From: an uncultured Allomuricauda sp.
GTDB lineage: Bacteria > Bacteroidota > Bacteroidia > Flavobacteriales > Flavobacteriaceae
Assembly: GCF_947501165.1 (NCBI RefSeq)
Contig: NZ_CANMUU010000001.1
Location: 930,001-994,000, forward strand
Reading direction: 5' to 3'
DNA: 64,000 nt
The notes below the pieces were generated by a model that was not told the origin of the DNA, did not search any database, and was given only the letters and a program-made list of their open reading frames with translations. Of the stretch, positions 9,585 through 19,126 are shown one piece after another. The position numbers and the translations under genes are program-made. Numbering within the stretch: position 1 is the first letter of the stretch; the number at the start of each line of letters is the position of its first letter.

Positions 9585-9623
9585 TGTAAATTTTTTGTAC
9601 AATTTATGTCCAAATATTTTACA
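9585..9623. promoter_or_regulatory. Possible upstream activator site (inverted repeats TGTAAA...TTTACA)
   Basis: An inverted repeat TGTAAA (9585-9590) / TTTACA (9618-9623) encloses the palindrome TTGTACAA (9595-9602). It lies 63-101 bases upstream of the -24 box, where NtrC-family enhancer sites commonly sit. AT-rich palindromes can arise by chance, so this is a candidate only. Confidence 0.4.
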
Positions 9624-9682
9624 ATGCCTAGTGGGATTGACATTCTATTTGTAGCTTTAAAATCAATAAAACAGTTGGATTT

Positions 9683-11047
9683 ATGATTGATGCCAGTATT
9701 TTGGTGGTAGATGATAATAAAAGCGTGCTCAGCGCTTTGGAGATTTTACTTCAATTTGAGTACAAAAGCGTGCAGACCCTTTTTAACCCCAATCAGATTT
9801 CGTCTTTTCCAAAGCTAGAGGAAATAGACATTGTCCTTTTGGACATGAACTTTTCTGCAGGAGTAAACACAGGTAATGAGGGGTTGTTTTGGTTGAACGA
9901 GATAAAAAAGAGATCGCCCAATACTTCGGTAATATTAATGACAGCTTATGGAGCAGTAGATTTAGCGGTAAGTGCCCTGAAGCAAGGCGCAGCAGACTTT
10001 ATTTTAAAACCCTGGAACAACGAGCGTTTAATGGCAACTGTAAAATCTGCATATGAACTTCGAAAATCTAAGCTCGAAATACATAAGCTGAAAAAGAAGG
10101 AGTCCCATTTAAAGCAGGTTATCAACGAAGGAAAGAATTCAATCATAGGAAATTCCAAAGCGCTGAATTCTGTTTTAAATCTAGCAAAAAAGGTCGCGAA
10201 GACGGATGTCAATGTATTGATTACAGGAGAAAATGGAACTGGGAAAGAACTGATTGCAAGAGAGTTGCATCGGCTTTCTGTTAGAAAAGATGAGGTGTTT
10301 ATAGGAGTGGATATGGGTTCTATAGCAGAGAATCTTTTTGAAAGTGAACTGTTCGGTCATTTAAAAGGATCCTTCACAGATGCGAAAGAGGATAGGGTAG
10401 GAAAGTTTGAAGCTGCTCATCAGGGAAGTCTTTTTTTGGATGAAATGGGCAACCTTTCCCTTCAGATGCAGGCAAAACTCCTATCGGCAATACAAAACAA
10501 ATCCATTGTACGGGTAGGTTCCAACAAATCTATTTCCGTTGATATCCGATTGATTTGTGCAACCAATTGCAACTTGGAACAAATGGTAGCTGATGGACTT
10601 TTCAGGGAAGATTTGCTATACCGCATCAATACCATACACATTGAAGTACCACCTCTTCGGGAACGGGAGGGAGATATTCTGATTCTGGCAGACTTCTTTT
10701 TGAAAAAATTTGGCAGTAAATATGATAAACCTAGTCTTAAGATCAACAGCTCAGCCCAAGAAAAATTAATGACCTATCCATGGCCCGGGAATATCCGGGA
10801 ATTGCAGCACACCATGGAGCGGGCCGTAATATTATCTGAGGGAGACGTGTTAAAACCTTCAGATTTTTTATTGCACCCCAAACCCCAGAACGAATTGGGT
10901 AATAGTGCCTTGACCCTAGATGATATGGAACAGCAAATGATTACCAAGGCACTGGAACAAAACGAGGGGAACCATAGTGCGGCGGCAGAACAGCTTGGTA
11001 TTTCAAGACAAACGCTCTATAACAAATTGAAAAAGAATCAATCCTGA
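9683..11047 (+). CDS. Sigma-54-dependent response regulator, NtrC family
   Basis: A 454-residue three-domain activator. Receiver domain (1-125) with phospho-acceptor Asp in LLDMNFSAG, MTAYG and KPWN; AAA+ domain (about 145-385) with Walker A GENGTGKE, Walker B FLDEMGN and arginine finger region REDLLYRIN; Fis-type helix-turn-helix at the end (HSAAAEQLGISRQTLYNKLK). The sigma-54 contact loop is GSFTDA rather than GAFTGA. It is divergent from the efflux operon that has a sigma-54 promoter and overlaps the kinase gene by one base (TGATG), so a phosphorelay controlling that operon is strongly suggested. Confidence 0.95.
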   Translation: MIDASILVVDDNKSVLSALEILLQFEYKSVQTLFNPNQISSFPKLEEIDIVLLDMNFSAGVNTGNEGLFWLNEIKKRSPNTSVILMTAYGAVDLAVSALKQGAADFILKPWNNERLMATVKSAYELRKSKLEIHKLKKKESHLKQVINEGKNSIIGNSKALNSVLNLAKKVAKTDVNVLITGENGTGKELIARELHRLSVRKDEVFIGVDMGSIAENLFESELFGHLKGSFTDAKEDRVGKFEAAHQGSLFLDEMGNLSLQMQAKLLSAIQNKSIVRVGSNKSISVDIRLICATNCNLEQMVADGLFREDLLYRINTIHIEVPPLREREGDILILADFFLKKFGSKYDKPSLKINSSAQEKLMTYPWPGNIRELQHTMERAVILSEGDVLKPSDFLLHPKPQNELGNSALTLDDMEQQMITKALEQNEGNHSAAAEQLGISRQTLYNKLKKNQS

Positions 11048-12396
11048 TGGTAAGCAACAATTTTTATTATCGGCTTGTCATAAGAGTGGTATTCATTAGT
11101 ATTACTGCCTTGGGGATGGCCTATACCTTTATTAAAAAGGAATTTTTATTCAGCGGACTTTGGTTGGTGTTTTTTTTGGTTCAGTTAGCACTCTTGGTTC
11201 GGTTTTTTAATCAAATGAACAGAGCCATTGCCTATTTGTTCAAGGCCATGAAGAATGAAGACTTTACACTTCGGTTTCCAAAGGAGACCAAGCTAAAATC
11301 ATTGAACGAACTTAACCATAGTTTAAATCTGCTCAATGATACGGTTCAGGATCTTTATTTGAAGAATGAAGCCAAAGAGAAATATTATCAAGAAATTATA
11401 AAACAAGCGGATATAGGGATTCTTACCGTAAATTCTGAAGGCCATATATTGTTTGCCAACCCAACCATGGAGCGCTTGCTCAACCATAGTCCATTAAACC
11501 ATATCAAACAACTACAACAGGTAGATGAAAAGTTGTATCTGCTATTTAGCGAGTTAAAACCATTTGACCGAAAATTGGTGGAATTGACCAATGAACGAGA
11601 ACAAAAACAACTCGCCTTAAAATCCAGAGGGGTGGTTTTGAATGAGCAAGAATTGTTATTGGTTGTAGCGCAGGATATTGACAAAGAACTGGATGAAAAA
11701 CAAACAGAATCCTGGGTAAGACTGATTAGAGTGCTGACCCATGAAATCATGAACACTATTACACCCATAACCTCCATTTCAGACACAATCATCAAATATT
11801 TTGCAAAGGAAGGAGAGGCCGTTTCTTCCTCCGATTTAGAAGAAACCCATATACAGAACACGGTAAAAGGTTTGCAGGTAATCAAAGACCAGGGAGGTAA
11901 CCTCATGGATTTTGTGCAGTCTTATCGGACACTTTTAAGCGTACCAGAGCCAGATAGAACCTTGGTGAATGGATTCAACCTAATCAACAAAATACAGGTG
12001 TTGTTAGAAAACCAAGCCAAGGAATCGGGAATTGAGTTCACGATAGACTGTACACCGCTCAACCTAGAATTGTTCATTGATGAAAAACAAATTTCACAAG
12101 TTTTGCTGAACCTTTGTAAAAATGCCATTCAATCCACAGAAAACACCCCTAAAGGGCAAGTCCAGTTAATAGCAAAGGAAGAGAACGGTATCAAAACTAT
12201 TGAAGTAAGGGACAACGGACCTGGAATACCTAGTGAACTGATGGAAGAAATCTTTGTTCCATTTTTTACCACAAAAACCGGTGGAACCGGGATTGGTTTA
12301 AGTCTTTCCAAGAGGGTTATGCAACTACATGGTGGCAGCCTCAAGGTACATTCGGTTCCAGAGGTTGAAACAGTTTTTCGGTTGACCTTTGTTTAA
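11047..12396 (+). CDS. Sensor histidine kinase with PAS domain
   Basis: A 449-residue kinase. Two closely spaced membrane helices at about 8-50 leave almost no periplasmic loop, so the signal is probably sensed in the membrane or cytoplasm. A HAMP/PAS-like region follows (about 120-190, ILTVNSEGHILFANP). The H-box is RVLTHEIMNTITP with the phospho-acceptor His; the N-box is NLCKNAIQS; G-boxes are DNGPGIP and TGGTGIGLSLSKR. It is cotranscribed with the NtrC-type regulator, its likely partner. Confidence 0.94.
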   Translation: MVSNNFYYRLVIRVVFISITALGMAYTFIKKEFLFSGLWLVFFLVQLALLVRFFNQMNRAIAYLFKAMKNEDFTLRFPKETKLKSLNELNHSLNLLNDTVQDLYLKNEAKEKYYQEIIKQADIGILTVNSEGHILFANPTMERLLNHSPLNHIKQLQQVDEKLYLLFSELKPFDRKLVELTNEREQKQLALKSRGVVLNEQELLLVVAQDIDKELDEKQTESWVRLIRVLTHEIMNTITPITSISDTIIKYFAKEGEAVSSSDLEETHIQNTVKGLQVIKDQGGNLMDFVQSYRTLLSVPEPDRTLVNGFNLINKIQVLLENQAKESGIEFTIDCTPLNLELFIDEKQISQVLLNLCKNAIQSTENTPKGQVQLIAKEENGIKTIEVRDNGPGIPSELMEEIFVPFFTTKTGGTGIGLSLSKRVMQLHGGSLKVHSVPEVETVFRLTFV

Positions 12397-12409
12397 AAAG
12401 TGAGGTTCT

Positions 12410-12859
12410 ATGTCATTCAAGAAAATACTTTTAGAACATTGCCATTCTTATGTAAAAGACAAGGAGCAGAAGTTGATTTCCAGATATCAACTTCTTCAGG
12501 ATTCCTTGAACAATGAAACCAAAAGTACTGCAGGAGATAAACATGAAACCGGCAGGGCTATGGTTCAGCTGGAACAGGAAAAACTGGAAAAACAGGAAAG
12601 GGAACTAAAATTTGTAAGACAGACTCTGCAAAGAATCACCATAGATAAAACGGCTTCCAATGCAAGTTTGGGAAGTTTGGTGGTAACGGATGACCAATCC
12701 TATTTTTTGGCGGTTTTTGCAGGAGCATTTGAAGATGCCAATGGCAAGGTGTTCTGCGTTTCAGTAGCTTCGCCTATAGGGCAATGCTTATTGGGAAAAA
12801 CTTCTGGAGACACCTTGAATTTCAATGGGAAGGCAATCAAGATTCTGAAAATAGAATGA
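12410..12859 (+). CDS. GreA/GreB C-terminal-domain-like protein
   Basis: A 149-residue protein with a charged, coiled-coil-like first half (residues about 18-80, rich in E, K and Q) and a C-terminal half with ASPIGQCLLGKTSGD, close to the SP-x-G-x-A-L-L-G-x-x-x-GD motif of the FKBP-like domain of transcript cleavage factors. The first half does not show the acidic tip residues of GreA clearly. Homologues are sometimes labelled 3-oxoacyl-ACP synthase in databases, which I think is a propagated error. It lies 13 bases after the kinase gene. Role in transcription is inference. Confidence 0.6.
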   Translation: MSFKKILLEHCHSYVKDKEQKLISRYQLLQDSLNNETKSTAGDKHETGRAMVQLEQEKLEKQERELKFVRQTLQRITIDKTASNASLGSLVVTDDQSYFLAVFAGAFEDANGKVFCVSVASPIGQCLLGKTSGDTLNFNGKAIKILKIE

Positions 12860-12944
12860 TGGGGTTTGGGGTTTAACCATTCCTTAGAACAAACACCGCA
12901 TCAAGATGATTATCTTTAAAGGTATTAACCAATAAATCAATAGA

Positions 12945-13316
12945 ATGACAACACAGGAAGTTGCGGATAAGCTGGTTCAGTTGTGCCGCGAAGAAAAGTA
13001 TCAAGAAGCGTATGACCTTTATGCAGACGATGCAGAAAGTGTAGAAATGGATGGAATGCCCGGGGAAAAAATCACAAAAGGGAAGGATAATATCTGGAAT
13101 GGATATTTGCAATGGGCTGAGAGCATAGAAGAAGTCCACGGAGGTTCTGTTGGAGACCCTGTTGTAGCAGCGAATCATTTTGTAGTGCCTATGTCCATGG
13201 ACGCCACATTCAAGGAAACAGGCCGTTGGGCTTTTGAAGAACTATGCATGTACGAAGTAGAAAATGGTAAAATCAAAAAAGCCCAATACTTTTATGAAGT
13301 CCCATCTATGGGTTAA
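12945..13316 (+). CDS. SnoaL/NTF2-like protein
   Basis: A 123-residue single-domain protein with the NTF2-like cone fold pattern: an N-terminal helix pair (VADKLVQLCREEKYQEAYDLYADDA), a small-molecule pocket region and C-terminal strands ending WAFEELCMYEVENGKIKKAQYFYE. The fold is used by many unrelated enzymes and binding proteins, so no reaction can be assigned. The gene is convergent with arfB and their stop codons overlap by 4 bases. Confidence 0.8.
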   Translation: MTTQEVADKLVQLCREEKYQEAYDLYADDAESVEMDGMPGEKITKGKDNIWNGYLQWAESIEEVHGGSVGDPVVAANHFVVPMSMDATFKETGRWAFEELCMYEVENGKIKKAQYFYEVPSMG

Positions 13317-13717
13317 TCTAAATCGGGTCTTTTACGATTGAGCTTTTTACTAGATTGTTTCCGCTTTGATTTTAAGCGTTGCTCAACCGAAGATTTTGAA
13401 GGTTTTGTGAGTTTCCTTTTTTTGGCGACTTCCAAGGCCTTTTTTAGTAAAAGAAAGAAACGCTTGATTACCAGCTGTTTGTTTTTGTGCTGACTTCTTG
13501 ATTCTTCGCATTGTAATTTGAGTATTCCATCGGCAGTTAGTCTTGATAGGAGTTTTAAGCGTATTCGTTGTTTTTCTTCAGGAGATAATCCAGAGGAAGC
13601 ATCCACATCAAATGAAAGTTCTATTTTGGACGATACTTTATTTGCATGTTGTCCGCCAGGCCCGCCACTACGTGTAGCTTTGAATAGAAGTTCCCCTAAA
13701 ATTTTTTGCTTATCCAT
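13313..13717 (-). CDS. arfB: Alternative ribosome-rescue factor (peptidyl-tRNA hydrolase ArfB)
   Basis: A 134-residue release-factor-like hydrolase. The catalytic GGQ lies in RSGGPGGQHANKVSSK at about residues 17-32, and the C-terminal tail (from about 100) is highly basic (KRKLTKPSKSS, KRKQSSKKLNRKRP), as needed to enter the empty mRNA channel of stalled ribosomes. Length matches ArfB/YaeJ (about 135-140). It frees peptides from ribosomes without a stop codon. The stop overlaps that of the opposing gene. Confidence 0.94.
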   Translation of the reverse strand: MDKQKILGELLFKATRSGGPGGQHANKVSSKIELSFDVDASSGLSPEEKQRIRLKLLSRLTADGILKLQCEESRSQHKNKQLVIKRFFLLLKKALEVAKKRKLTKPSKSSVEQRLKSKRKQSSKKLNRKRPDLD

Positions 13718-13752
13718 TACCTTTAAAGGAATTCGTCAAAGATAAAAGGAAG

Positions 13753-14568
13753 CTATTTTGTTTTAAAGGAAACACCAATTAAGTTAAAGTCGGAATTATT
13801 CTCTTTATTACCACTTTCGTTATTGTAGCTATTCACATTTTTTGGACTTCCTTGACCATAACCGAAACCAGTAGCTTCTATGGTGATTGATTTAATTGGA
13901 GCTTGAACCTCTAATGCAATAGGGTAAGTTCCATAAGAGTTGTCTACAAGTTTTACTTCGGAGCCCAAGGCACTATCATTAGCTCCAAAATTCCCCTCGG
14001 CAATCTGGGTGTTCGTTTCGTCAAATGCAATCCATTTTCCTGTTTCACCATCAGGATGACCTTCGTTGGCACCCATCATTCCCACAGTTATGATTACTTC
14101 AGTCACCTCATTTTGAAATATTACTTCTATCTTTTCACTTGCATTCACTTCTTCTCCTTGGAACTGAACATAATAGTCTATTTGATCCCATCTTGCTCCA
14201 GCAACTCCAAAGCCCTTATCTCTAAATTGTGTATCAAACACAAGACGTCCAGGGCTTCCATCAATATTTATAGCTCTTAGTGACACACCTTCTCCCCAGT
14301 TTTGTAGTCCATTGCCATTATCGGTTATTATTTCTTGAGAGGCAATTAATTCCACGGAAGAAATGTCATCACTATTGGTATCGCTATCATCGGAGTCGTC
14401 ATTATTTGATTCTTGGTCATCGCCGGACGATCCATTTGGGTCTTCATCTGAGATAATTTCTTCTTCCATTTCAGAAGATGTTTCTTCCGAAGAGGAGTCT
14501 TCGGAACATGCAGAAAGTGATAAAAATAGGGTTAAGCCTATCAGGTAGACAATTCGTAACTTTTTCAT
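13753..14568 (-). CDS. Lipoprotein with acidic linker, unknown function
   Basis: A 271-residue predicted lipoprotein: signal sequence with lipobox LSAC (Cys near residue 21), then a low-complexity Ser/Asp/Glu linker to about residue 70, then a beta-rich domain of about 200 residues that I do not recognise. The acidic low-complexity linker after the lipid cysteine is common in surface-exposed Bacteroidota lipoproteins. It is followed by a separate ABC ATPase gene on the other side of a 61-base gap. No enzymatic motif was seen. Confidence 0.75.
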   Translation of the reverse strand: MKKLRIVYLIGLTLFLSLSACSEDSSSEETSSEMEEEIISDEDPNGSSGDDQESNNDDSDDSDTNSDDISSVELIASQEIITDNGNGLQNWGEGVSLRAINIDGSPGRLVFDTQFRDKGFGVAGARWDQIDYYVQFQGEEVNASEKIEVIFQNEVTEVIITVGMMGANEGHPDGETGKWIAFDETNTQIAEGNFGANDSALGSEVKLVDNSYGTYPIALEVQAPIKSITIEATGFGYGQGSPKNVNSYNNESGNKENNSDFNLIGVSFKTK

Positions 14569-14629
14569 TTCAATAGTATTGGGGTTCTGCTATGCAACGA
14601 AAAAAGAAAGGAAGTTCGTATGCTGAAAA

Positions 14630-15634
14630 TCAGCTTTTCGACGAATGGGGATTTCCAGACAAATGTATCCTTTGGTTTATCAGTTGAAGCGAAACGTTTA
14701 GGAAAACTTTGGTCTCACTCCTAAGAGCACTTTTGTTTGTGAAGAATACAGAATATCCATCTTCGGAGATTCCTTCAATTATGTAATGTGTGCCTTTGAA
14801 AAAGTTATTGGACACAGTGACCTCCAACCCAGATTTGTTTGATATTTCAAACTCATGCGGATAAACCAAAAGAGAAGTGTCCAACCCCGAATAGTCCTTC
14901 AAAAGGCTTACAGGTAATTCATTTATGGTTCCAAAAAGAGAAGCTACGTAGTAGTTTTTTGGGTTTTTGTACAGATATTCAGTTTTTTGATGGTCCTCAA
15001 TTTTACCATTTTTCAAGACCATTATCTCATCCGCAAAAGAGAGAACGTCATTACTATCATGAGTGGCGGTTAAAACTGAAATGCCCTTTCTTTTTAGATA
15101 GGGGAAAAGACGTACTCTAAGTTCATTCTTTTTAAAATGGTCAATATTACTGAAGGGTTCATCCAATAATAACAACTCAGGTTCTTGTGCCAATGCTTTG
15201 GCCAGCGCTACGCGTTGTTTTTGCCCCCCACTTAGATTTTTCACCTTGGTTTTGGCAAAGGCTTCCAGTTCAATTAAGTCGAGTAGCTCCTTAACACGTT
15301 CGGCGTGACTTTCCTGAGTGAAAACAGATAGATGTTCTGCGATGTTCTCTTCGACAGATGTAAAAGGCATTAAATCAAAATCCTGGGATAGAAACTTCAT
15401 GTAGGGCTCACCGGGCACTAAGTTATAATTAGGGCCCAAGGCTTGTTTCTCGCCCCAAAAAATGGAGCCTTCTTCAAGATGTACCAGCCCATAGATAAGT
15501 TTTAACAAAGTGCTTTTCCCAGAGCCACTTTCTCCCATAAGAGCAAGGTGTTCTCCTTTGTTGATTTTAAAAAAGATGTCCTTCAGAATTAACTGGCCAT
15601 CATAGTCAAAAGAACGAATCTGAACGTTGAGCAT
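14630..15634 (-). CDS. ABC transporter ATP-binding protein with C-terminal TOBE-like region
   Basis: A 334-residue ATPase: Walker A GESGSGKST, Q-loop FLSQDFD, signature LSGGQKQR, Walker B LLLLDEPF, H-loop THDSND. After about residue 235 there is a C-terminal region resembling the regulatory TOBE domain of FbpC, CysA or PotA importer ATPases (LLVYPHEFEI...). No permease or binding-protein gene is adjacent, so it probably serves a transporter encoded elsewhere or has another role. Start at the ATG giving MLNVQIRSF. Confidence 0.88.
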   Translation of the reverse strand: MLNVQIRSFDYDGQLILKDIFFKINKGEHLALMGESGSGKSTLLKLIYGLVHLEEGSIFWGEKQALGPNYNLVPGEPYMKFLSQDFDLMPFTSVEENIAEHLSVFTQESHAERVKELLDLIELEAFAKTKVKNLSGGQKQRVALAKALAQEPELLLLDEPFSNIDHFKKNELRVRLFPYLKRKGISVLTATHDSNDVLSFADEIMVLKNGKIEDHQKTEYLYKNPKNYYVASLFGTINELPVSLLKDYSGLDTSLLVYPHEFEISNKSGLEVTVSNNFFKGTHYIIEGISEDGYSVFFTNKSALRSETKVFLNVSLQLINQRIHLSGNPHSSKS

Positions 15635-15650
15635 TTTCTTCTAGGCATAA

Positions 15651-15678
15651 AAAATCCGCCTCTTGGGAGGCGGATTTA
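15651..15678 (-). terminator. Rho-independent terminator after the prolyl oligopeptidase gene
   Basis: A near-perfect hairpin AAATCCGCCTC / GAGGCGGATTT with a TTGG loop. On the minus strand it ends in TTTTTT and lies 15 bases beyond the oligopeptidase stop codon. Confidence 0.88.
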
Positions 15679-15692
15679 AACCTCTAATTTTA

Positions 15693-17846
15693 TCAATCTT
15701 TAAATTCCTTCAAAACAGCTTGGTTCGGAAGGTTGTCATATCCCATGTTGAATAGGGTAAAGCCAAAAATATCAGCATATTGTTCAATAGTTTTGCTTAC
15801 GGGTGTTCCCGCTCCATGCCCTGCATTGGTCTCAATACGTATTAAGGTAGGATTTTCTCCCTGTTGCTTTTCTTGAAGCTCTGCAGCAAACTTGAAGCTA
15901 TGAGCCGGAACAACACGATCATCATGATCACCAGTGGTTACCATGGTAGCAGGATATGCCACCCCTTCTTTTACATTGTGAACAGGAGAGTACCCTTTTA
16001 AGTACTCAAACATCTCTTTGTCATCTTCTGCGGTTCCATAATCATAAGCCCAACCTGCCCCTGCGGTGAAGGTATGGTAACGTAACATATCCAAAACACC
16101 TACTGCAGGTAATGCCACTTGCATCAAATCGGGACGTTGCGTCATGGTTGCTCCCACCAAAAGCCCTCCATTTGAGCCCCCTCGAATAGCCAGGTATTCC
16201 TTAGAAGTATAGTTATTGGCAATTAAGTATTCCGCGGCAGCAATAAAATCATCAAACACATTCTGTTTTTGTTGTTTGGTGCCGGCAATGTGCCATTTTT
16301 TACCATATTCGCCACCACCTCTAAGGTTGGGAACAGCATATACTCCACCTTGCTCCATCCATACAGCATTCACGATGCTGAAAGAAGGAGTGAGGCTGAT
16401 ATTAAAACCGCCGTATCCATATAGAATGGTTGGATTCTTCCCATTCAGTTCCACACCTTTTTTGTGGGTAATGATCATAGGTACCTTGGTTCCATCCTTT
16501 GAGTCGAAAAAGACCTGTGTAGACACATAATCTTCTGGATTAAAATCAATTTCAGGTTTCCAATACTGCTCATAAGCTCCGGTCTCAACATTGTATTTAT
16601 AGGACGAGCCTGGAGTATTGTAATTGGTGAATGAAAAATAGAATTCCTTTTCTTCTTTTTTACCTCCAAATCCGTTGGCGCTACCTACCCCTGGGAGCTC
16701 GACCTCACGAATCAACTTTCCATTGTAATCATATTGGAAAACCTTCGAAATGGCATCTACCATATATTCGGCAAAAAAATAACCGCCACCAGTTCCTGGA
16801 GTGAGCACATTTTCCGTCTCTGGAATAACATCTTCCCAATTATCGGGAGTAGGGTTGGCAGCATCTACGCTTACAATTTTTTTATTGGGCGCATTTCTAT
16901 CCGTAACCAAAAACAGCTTGGAATCTGTATTATCGATTACATAGGTGTCTGACTCGGTATCATCCAAAATGGTAACCAATTTACTATCAGTATTTGTCAG
17001 GTCTTTCATAAACAGCTTGTTGCCCGAAGTGGAAATTGCAGCGGAAATGAACAAATACTTACCATCATCTGAAACATTGCTACCTACATATCGGTGCTTT
17101 TCTTCAAGAACTCCACCAAAAACCAGTTCATCTTCAGATTGTGGTGTGCCTAAAGCATGATAATATAATTTATGCTGGTCTGTCTTTGCAGAAAGCTCGC
17201 TCCCGTCTGGTTTATCGTAGCTGGAGTAGAAAAACCCATCACTTCCTTTCCATGAAATACCGCTAAACTTAATGTCAACAAGAGTATCTTCCACGATTTC
17301 CATTGACTTGGTATCGATTACAATCCCTTTTCTCCAATCACTTCCTCCTTCGGAAATCAAGTAGGCAGCTTTAGAGCCATCTTTGGTAAAGCTTAGGCCC
17401 ATTAAAGAAGTGGTGCCATCTTCGGAGAATGTATTTGGGTCTAGAAAAACTTCAGCTTCTTCACCCTCTTTTTGGCGATAAACTACGTATTGGTTTTGAA
17501 GCCCATCGTTTTTATAAAAATACGTGTATTCTCCTTCGGTAAAAGGGGAACCTAATTTTTCATAATTCCAAAGCTTTTCAAGACGATTTTTCAAATCTTC
17601 ACGAAAAGGGATTTTGTCCAAATACCCAAAAGTTGTAGCATTTTGGGTTTTTACCCAAGCTTCGGTTTCGGCACTTCGATCATCTTCCAGCCAACGATAG
17701 GGGTCTTTTACTTCAGTTTCGAAGTAGGTATCCACAGTGTCTACCTTTTTGGTAACGGGATAGTTCACAACAATAGGTTCTCTCTTTTTTTCCTGGGTAC
17801 AGCTGGCAAGGATAAGCACAGCGGAAAGGAAGGTTAATTTGTGCAT
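15693..17846 (-). CDS. Prolyl oligopeptidase, family S9A, predicted lipoprotein
   Basis: A 717-residue serine peptidase that cleaves short peptides after proline. A signal sequence with lipobox LASC (residues 13-16) suggests a lipid-anchored periplasmic enzyme, as in other Bacteroidota. The N-terminal beta-propeller begins at [11 protein letters not shown]. The catalytic domain has the nucleophile in RGGSNGG (Ser about 558), Asp in GDHDDRVVP (about 642) and His in NAGHGAG (about 677). Length fits family S9A (690-730). Single gene with its own terminator. Confidence 0.95.
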   Translation of the reverse strand: MHKLTFLSAVLILASCTQEKKREPIVVNYPVTKKVDTVDTYFETEVKDPYRWLEDDRSAETEAWVKTQNATTFGYLDKIPFREDLKNRLEKLWNYEKLGSPFTEGEYTYFYKNDGLQNQYVVYRQKEGEEAEVFLDPNTFSEDGTTSLMGLSFTKDGSKAAYLISEGGSDWRKGIVIDTKSMEIVEDTLVDIKFSGISWKGSDGFFYSSYDKPDGSELSAKTDQHKLYYHALGTPQSEDELVFGGVLEEKHRYVGSNVSDDGKYLFISAAISTSGNKLFMKDLTNTDSKLVTILDDTESDTYVIDNTDSKLFLVTDRNAPNKKIVSVDAANPTPDNWEDVIPETENVLTPGTGGGYFFAEYMVDAISKVFQYDYNGKLIREVELPGVGSANGFGGKKEEKEFYFSFTNYNTPGSSYKYNVETGAYEQYWKPEIDFNPEDYVSTQVFFDSKDGTKVPMIITHKKGVELNGKNPTILYGYGGFNISLTPSFSIVNAVWMEQGGVYAVPNLRGGGEYGKKWHIAGTKQQKQNVFDDFIAAAEYLIANNYTSKEYLAIRGGSNGGLLVGATMTQRPDLMQVALPAVGVLDMLRYHTFTAGAGWAYDYGTAEDDKEMFEYLKGYSPVHNVKEGVAYPATMVTTGDHDDRVVPAHSFKFAAELQEKQQGENPTLIRIETNAGHGAGTPVSKTIEQYADIFGFTLFNMGYDNLPNQAVLKEFKD

Positions 17847-17924
17847 TTTTTGTAGAATTTAATCTGTTAAAAATAGCACAATTCCACCTAGCCTTTTAAA
17901 AACCAGTGTAACCTTTAACGTATT

Positions 17925-18938
17925 TTAAGAAACGGCAGAAGATTGCTGGGCCACCAATCCTTTCTGTACCAAATATTCTGCAATCTGCACAGCGTTGGTC
18001 GCTGCTCCTTTTCTCAAATTGTCCGATACAATCCACATATTCAGGGTATTGCGTTGGGTCTCGTCCCTACGTAATCGTCCCACAAAAACATCATCTTTGT
18101 CATGTGCATGGATGGGCATAGGATACGTATTGGTTGAAGGATCATCCTGAAGCACAATACCAGGAGTTTCACTAAGAAGTTTTCGAACTTCAGAAAGGTC
18201 AAAATCATTATGGAATTCTACGTTAACTGATTCGGAATGTCCCCCAGCTGTGGGAATACGTACCGCGGTTGCAGTTATCGAAAATGTACTGTGATCTAAA
18301 ATCTTTTGAGGTTCTCGCGCCAACTTCATTTCCTCTTTGGTATAACCATTTTCCATAAAGATATCACAATGAGGCAATGCATTACGGTTAATTGGATATG
18401 GATAGGCCATTTCTCCGTCTATTCCATTGGTCTCATTTTCTAATTGCTGGACAGCTTTTACCCCAGTGCCTGAAACCGATTGATAGGTGGAAACCACAAC
18501 ACGTTTCATTTGATATTTGAGGTGAAGCGGATTCAAGGCCATAACCATCTGAATGGTAGAGCAGTTAGGATTGGCAATGATTTTATCTTCTGCGGTCAAA
18601 GCTGAAGCATTGATTTCTGGAACTACCAATTTCTTGGTTGGGTCCATGCGCCACGCTGAGGAGTTGTCAATAACGGTAGTTCCAACCTCTGCAAATTTAG
18701 GAGCCCATTCCAACGAAGTATCACCTCCGGCAGAAAAAATAGCAATATCAGGACGAGCAGATACGGCATCTTCAAGACCTATAATGGTATATGCCGTTCC
18801 TCTATAGTTCAACGTCTTGCCCACTGAACGTTTGGAGGCTACCAAAAGCAATTCGGAGATGGGAAAATCCCGCTCTGCCAAAACGCGTAACATTACTTCA
18901 CCCACCATTCCAGTGGCCCCTACAACCGTAACTTTCAT
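17925..18938 (-). CDS. asd: Aspartate-semialdehyde dehydrogenase
   Basis: A 337-residue NADP-dependent enzyme that converts aspartyl phosphate to aspartate semialdehyde in lysine, diaminopimelate, threonine and methionine synthesis. The Rossmann motif GATGMVGEV is at residues 7-15, the active-site Cys in NPNCSTIQ at residue 126, and the GGHSESVNVEF segment contains the catalytic His. The length is normal. A good promoter (18959-18990) lies just upstream, with a predicted leader of only about 14 bases. Confidence 0.96.
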   Translation of the reverse strand: MKVTVVGATGMVGEVMLRVLAERDFPISELLLVASKRSVGKTLNYRGTAYTIIGLEDAVSARPDIAIFSAGGDTSLEWAPKFAEVGTTVIDNSSAWRMDPTKKLVVPEINASALTAEDKIIANPNCSTIQMVMALNPLHLKYQMKRVVVSTYQSVSGTGVKAVQQLENETNGIDGEMAYPYPINRNALPHCDIFMENGYTKEEMKLAREPQKILDHSTFSITATAVRIPTAGGHSESVNVEFHNDFDLSEVRKLLSETPGIVLQDDPSTNTYPMPIHAHDKDDVFVGRLRRDETQRNTLNMWIVSDNLRKGAATNAVQIAEYLVQKGLVAQQSSAVS

Positions 18939-18958
18939 ATTAGAAAAATTTTATGGGA

Positions 18959-18990
18959 CAAAAGTACATCCGAGAATTGGATTTATCCAA
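18959..18990 (-). promoter_or_regulatory. Promoter of asd
   Basis: Minus strand: TTG (18990-18988), 21 bases, TACTTTTG (18966-18959), a perfect match to the Bacteroidota -7 box TAnnTTTG. The predicted start is 7-8 bases downstream, near 18952. Confidence 0.6.
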
Positions 18991-19035
18991 GCCTTTTAAG
19001 AAAGATAAAATAAAAAATAACAAAATGTTACAAAT

Positions 19036-19075
19036 AAAACAACCGTCAATATGCTAGCAAAACATAATGACGGTT
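19036..19075 (-). terminator. Terminator-like hairpin after mscL
   Basis: Inverted repeat AACCGTCA (19041-19048) / TGACGGTT (19068-19075) with a 19-base loop. On the minus strand the stem is followed by GTTTTATTT. It lies 52 bases after the mscL stop. The long loop makes it weaker than the other terminators here. Confidence 0.5.
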
Positions 19076-19126
19076 TTTAAGTTATGAATTGTGATGTAGC
19101 CGTATCCTTTTTGAGGATAAACGATT

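Noticed and set aside
11388..11906. 172-codon minus-strand frame opposite the histidine kinase
   Set aside because: Low-complexity Ser/Cys/Phe-rich product complementary to a well-supported gene.
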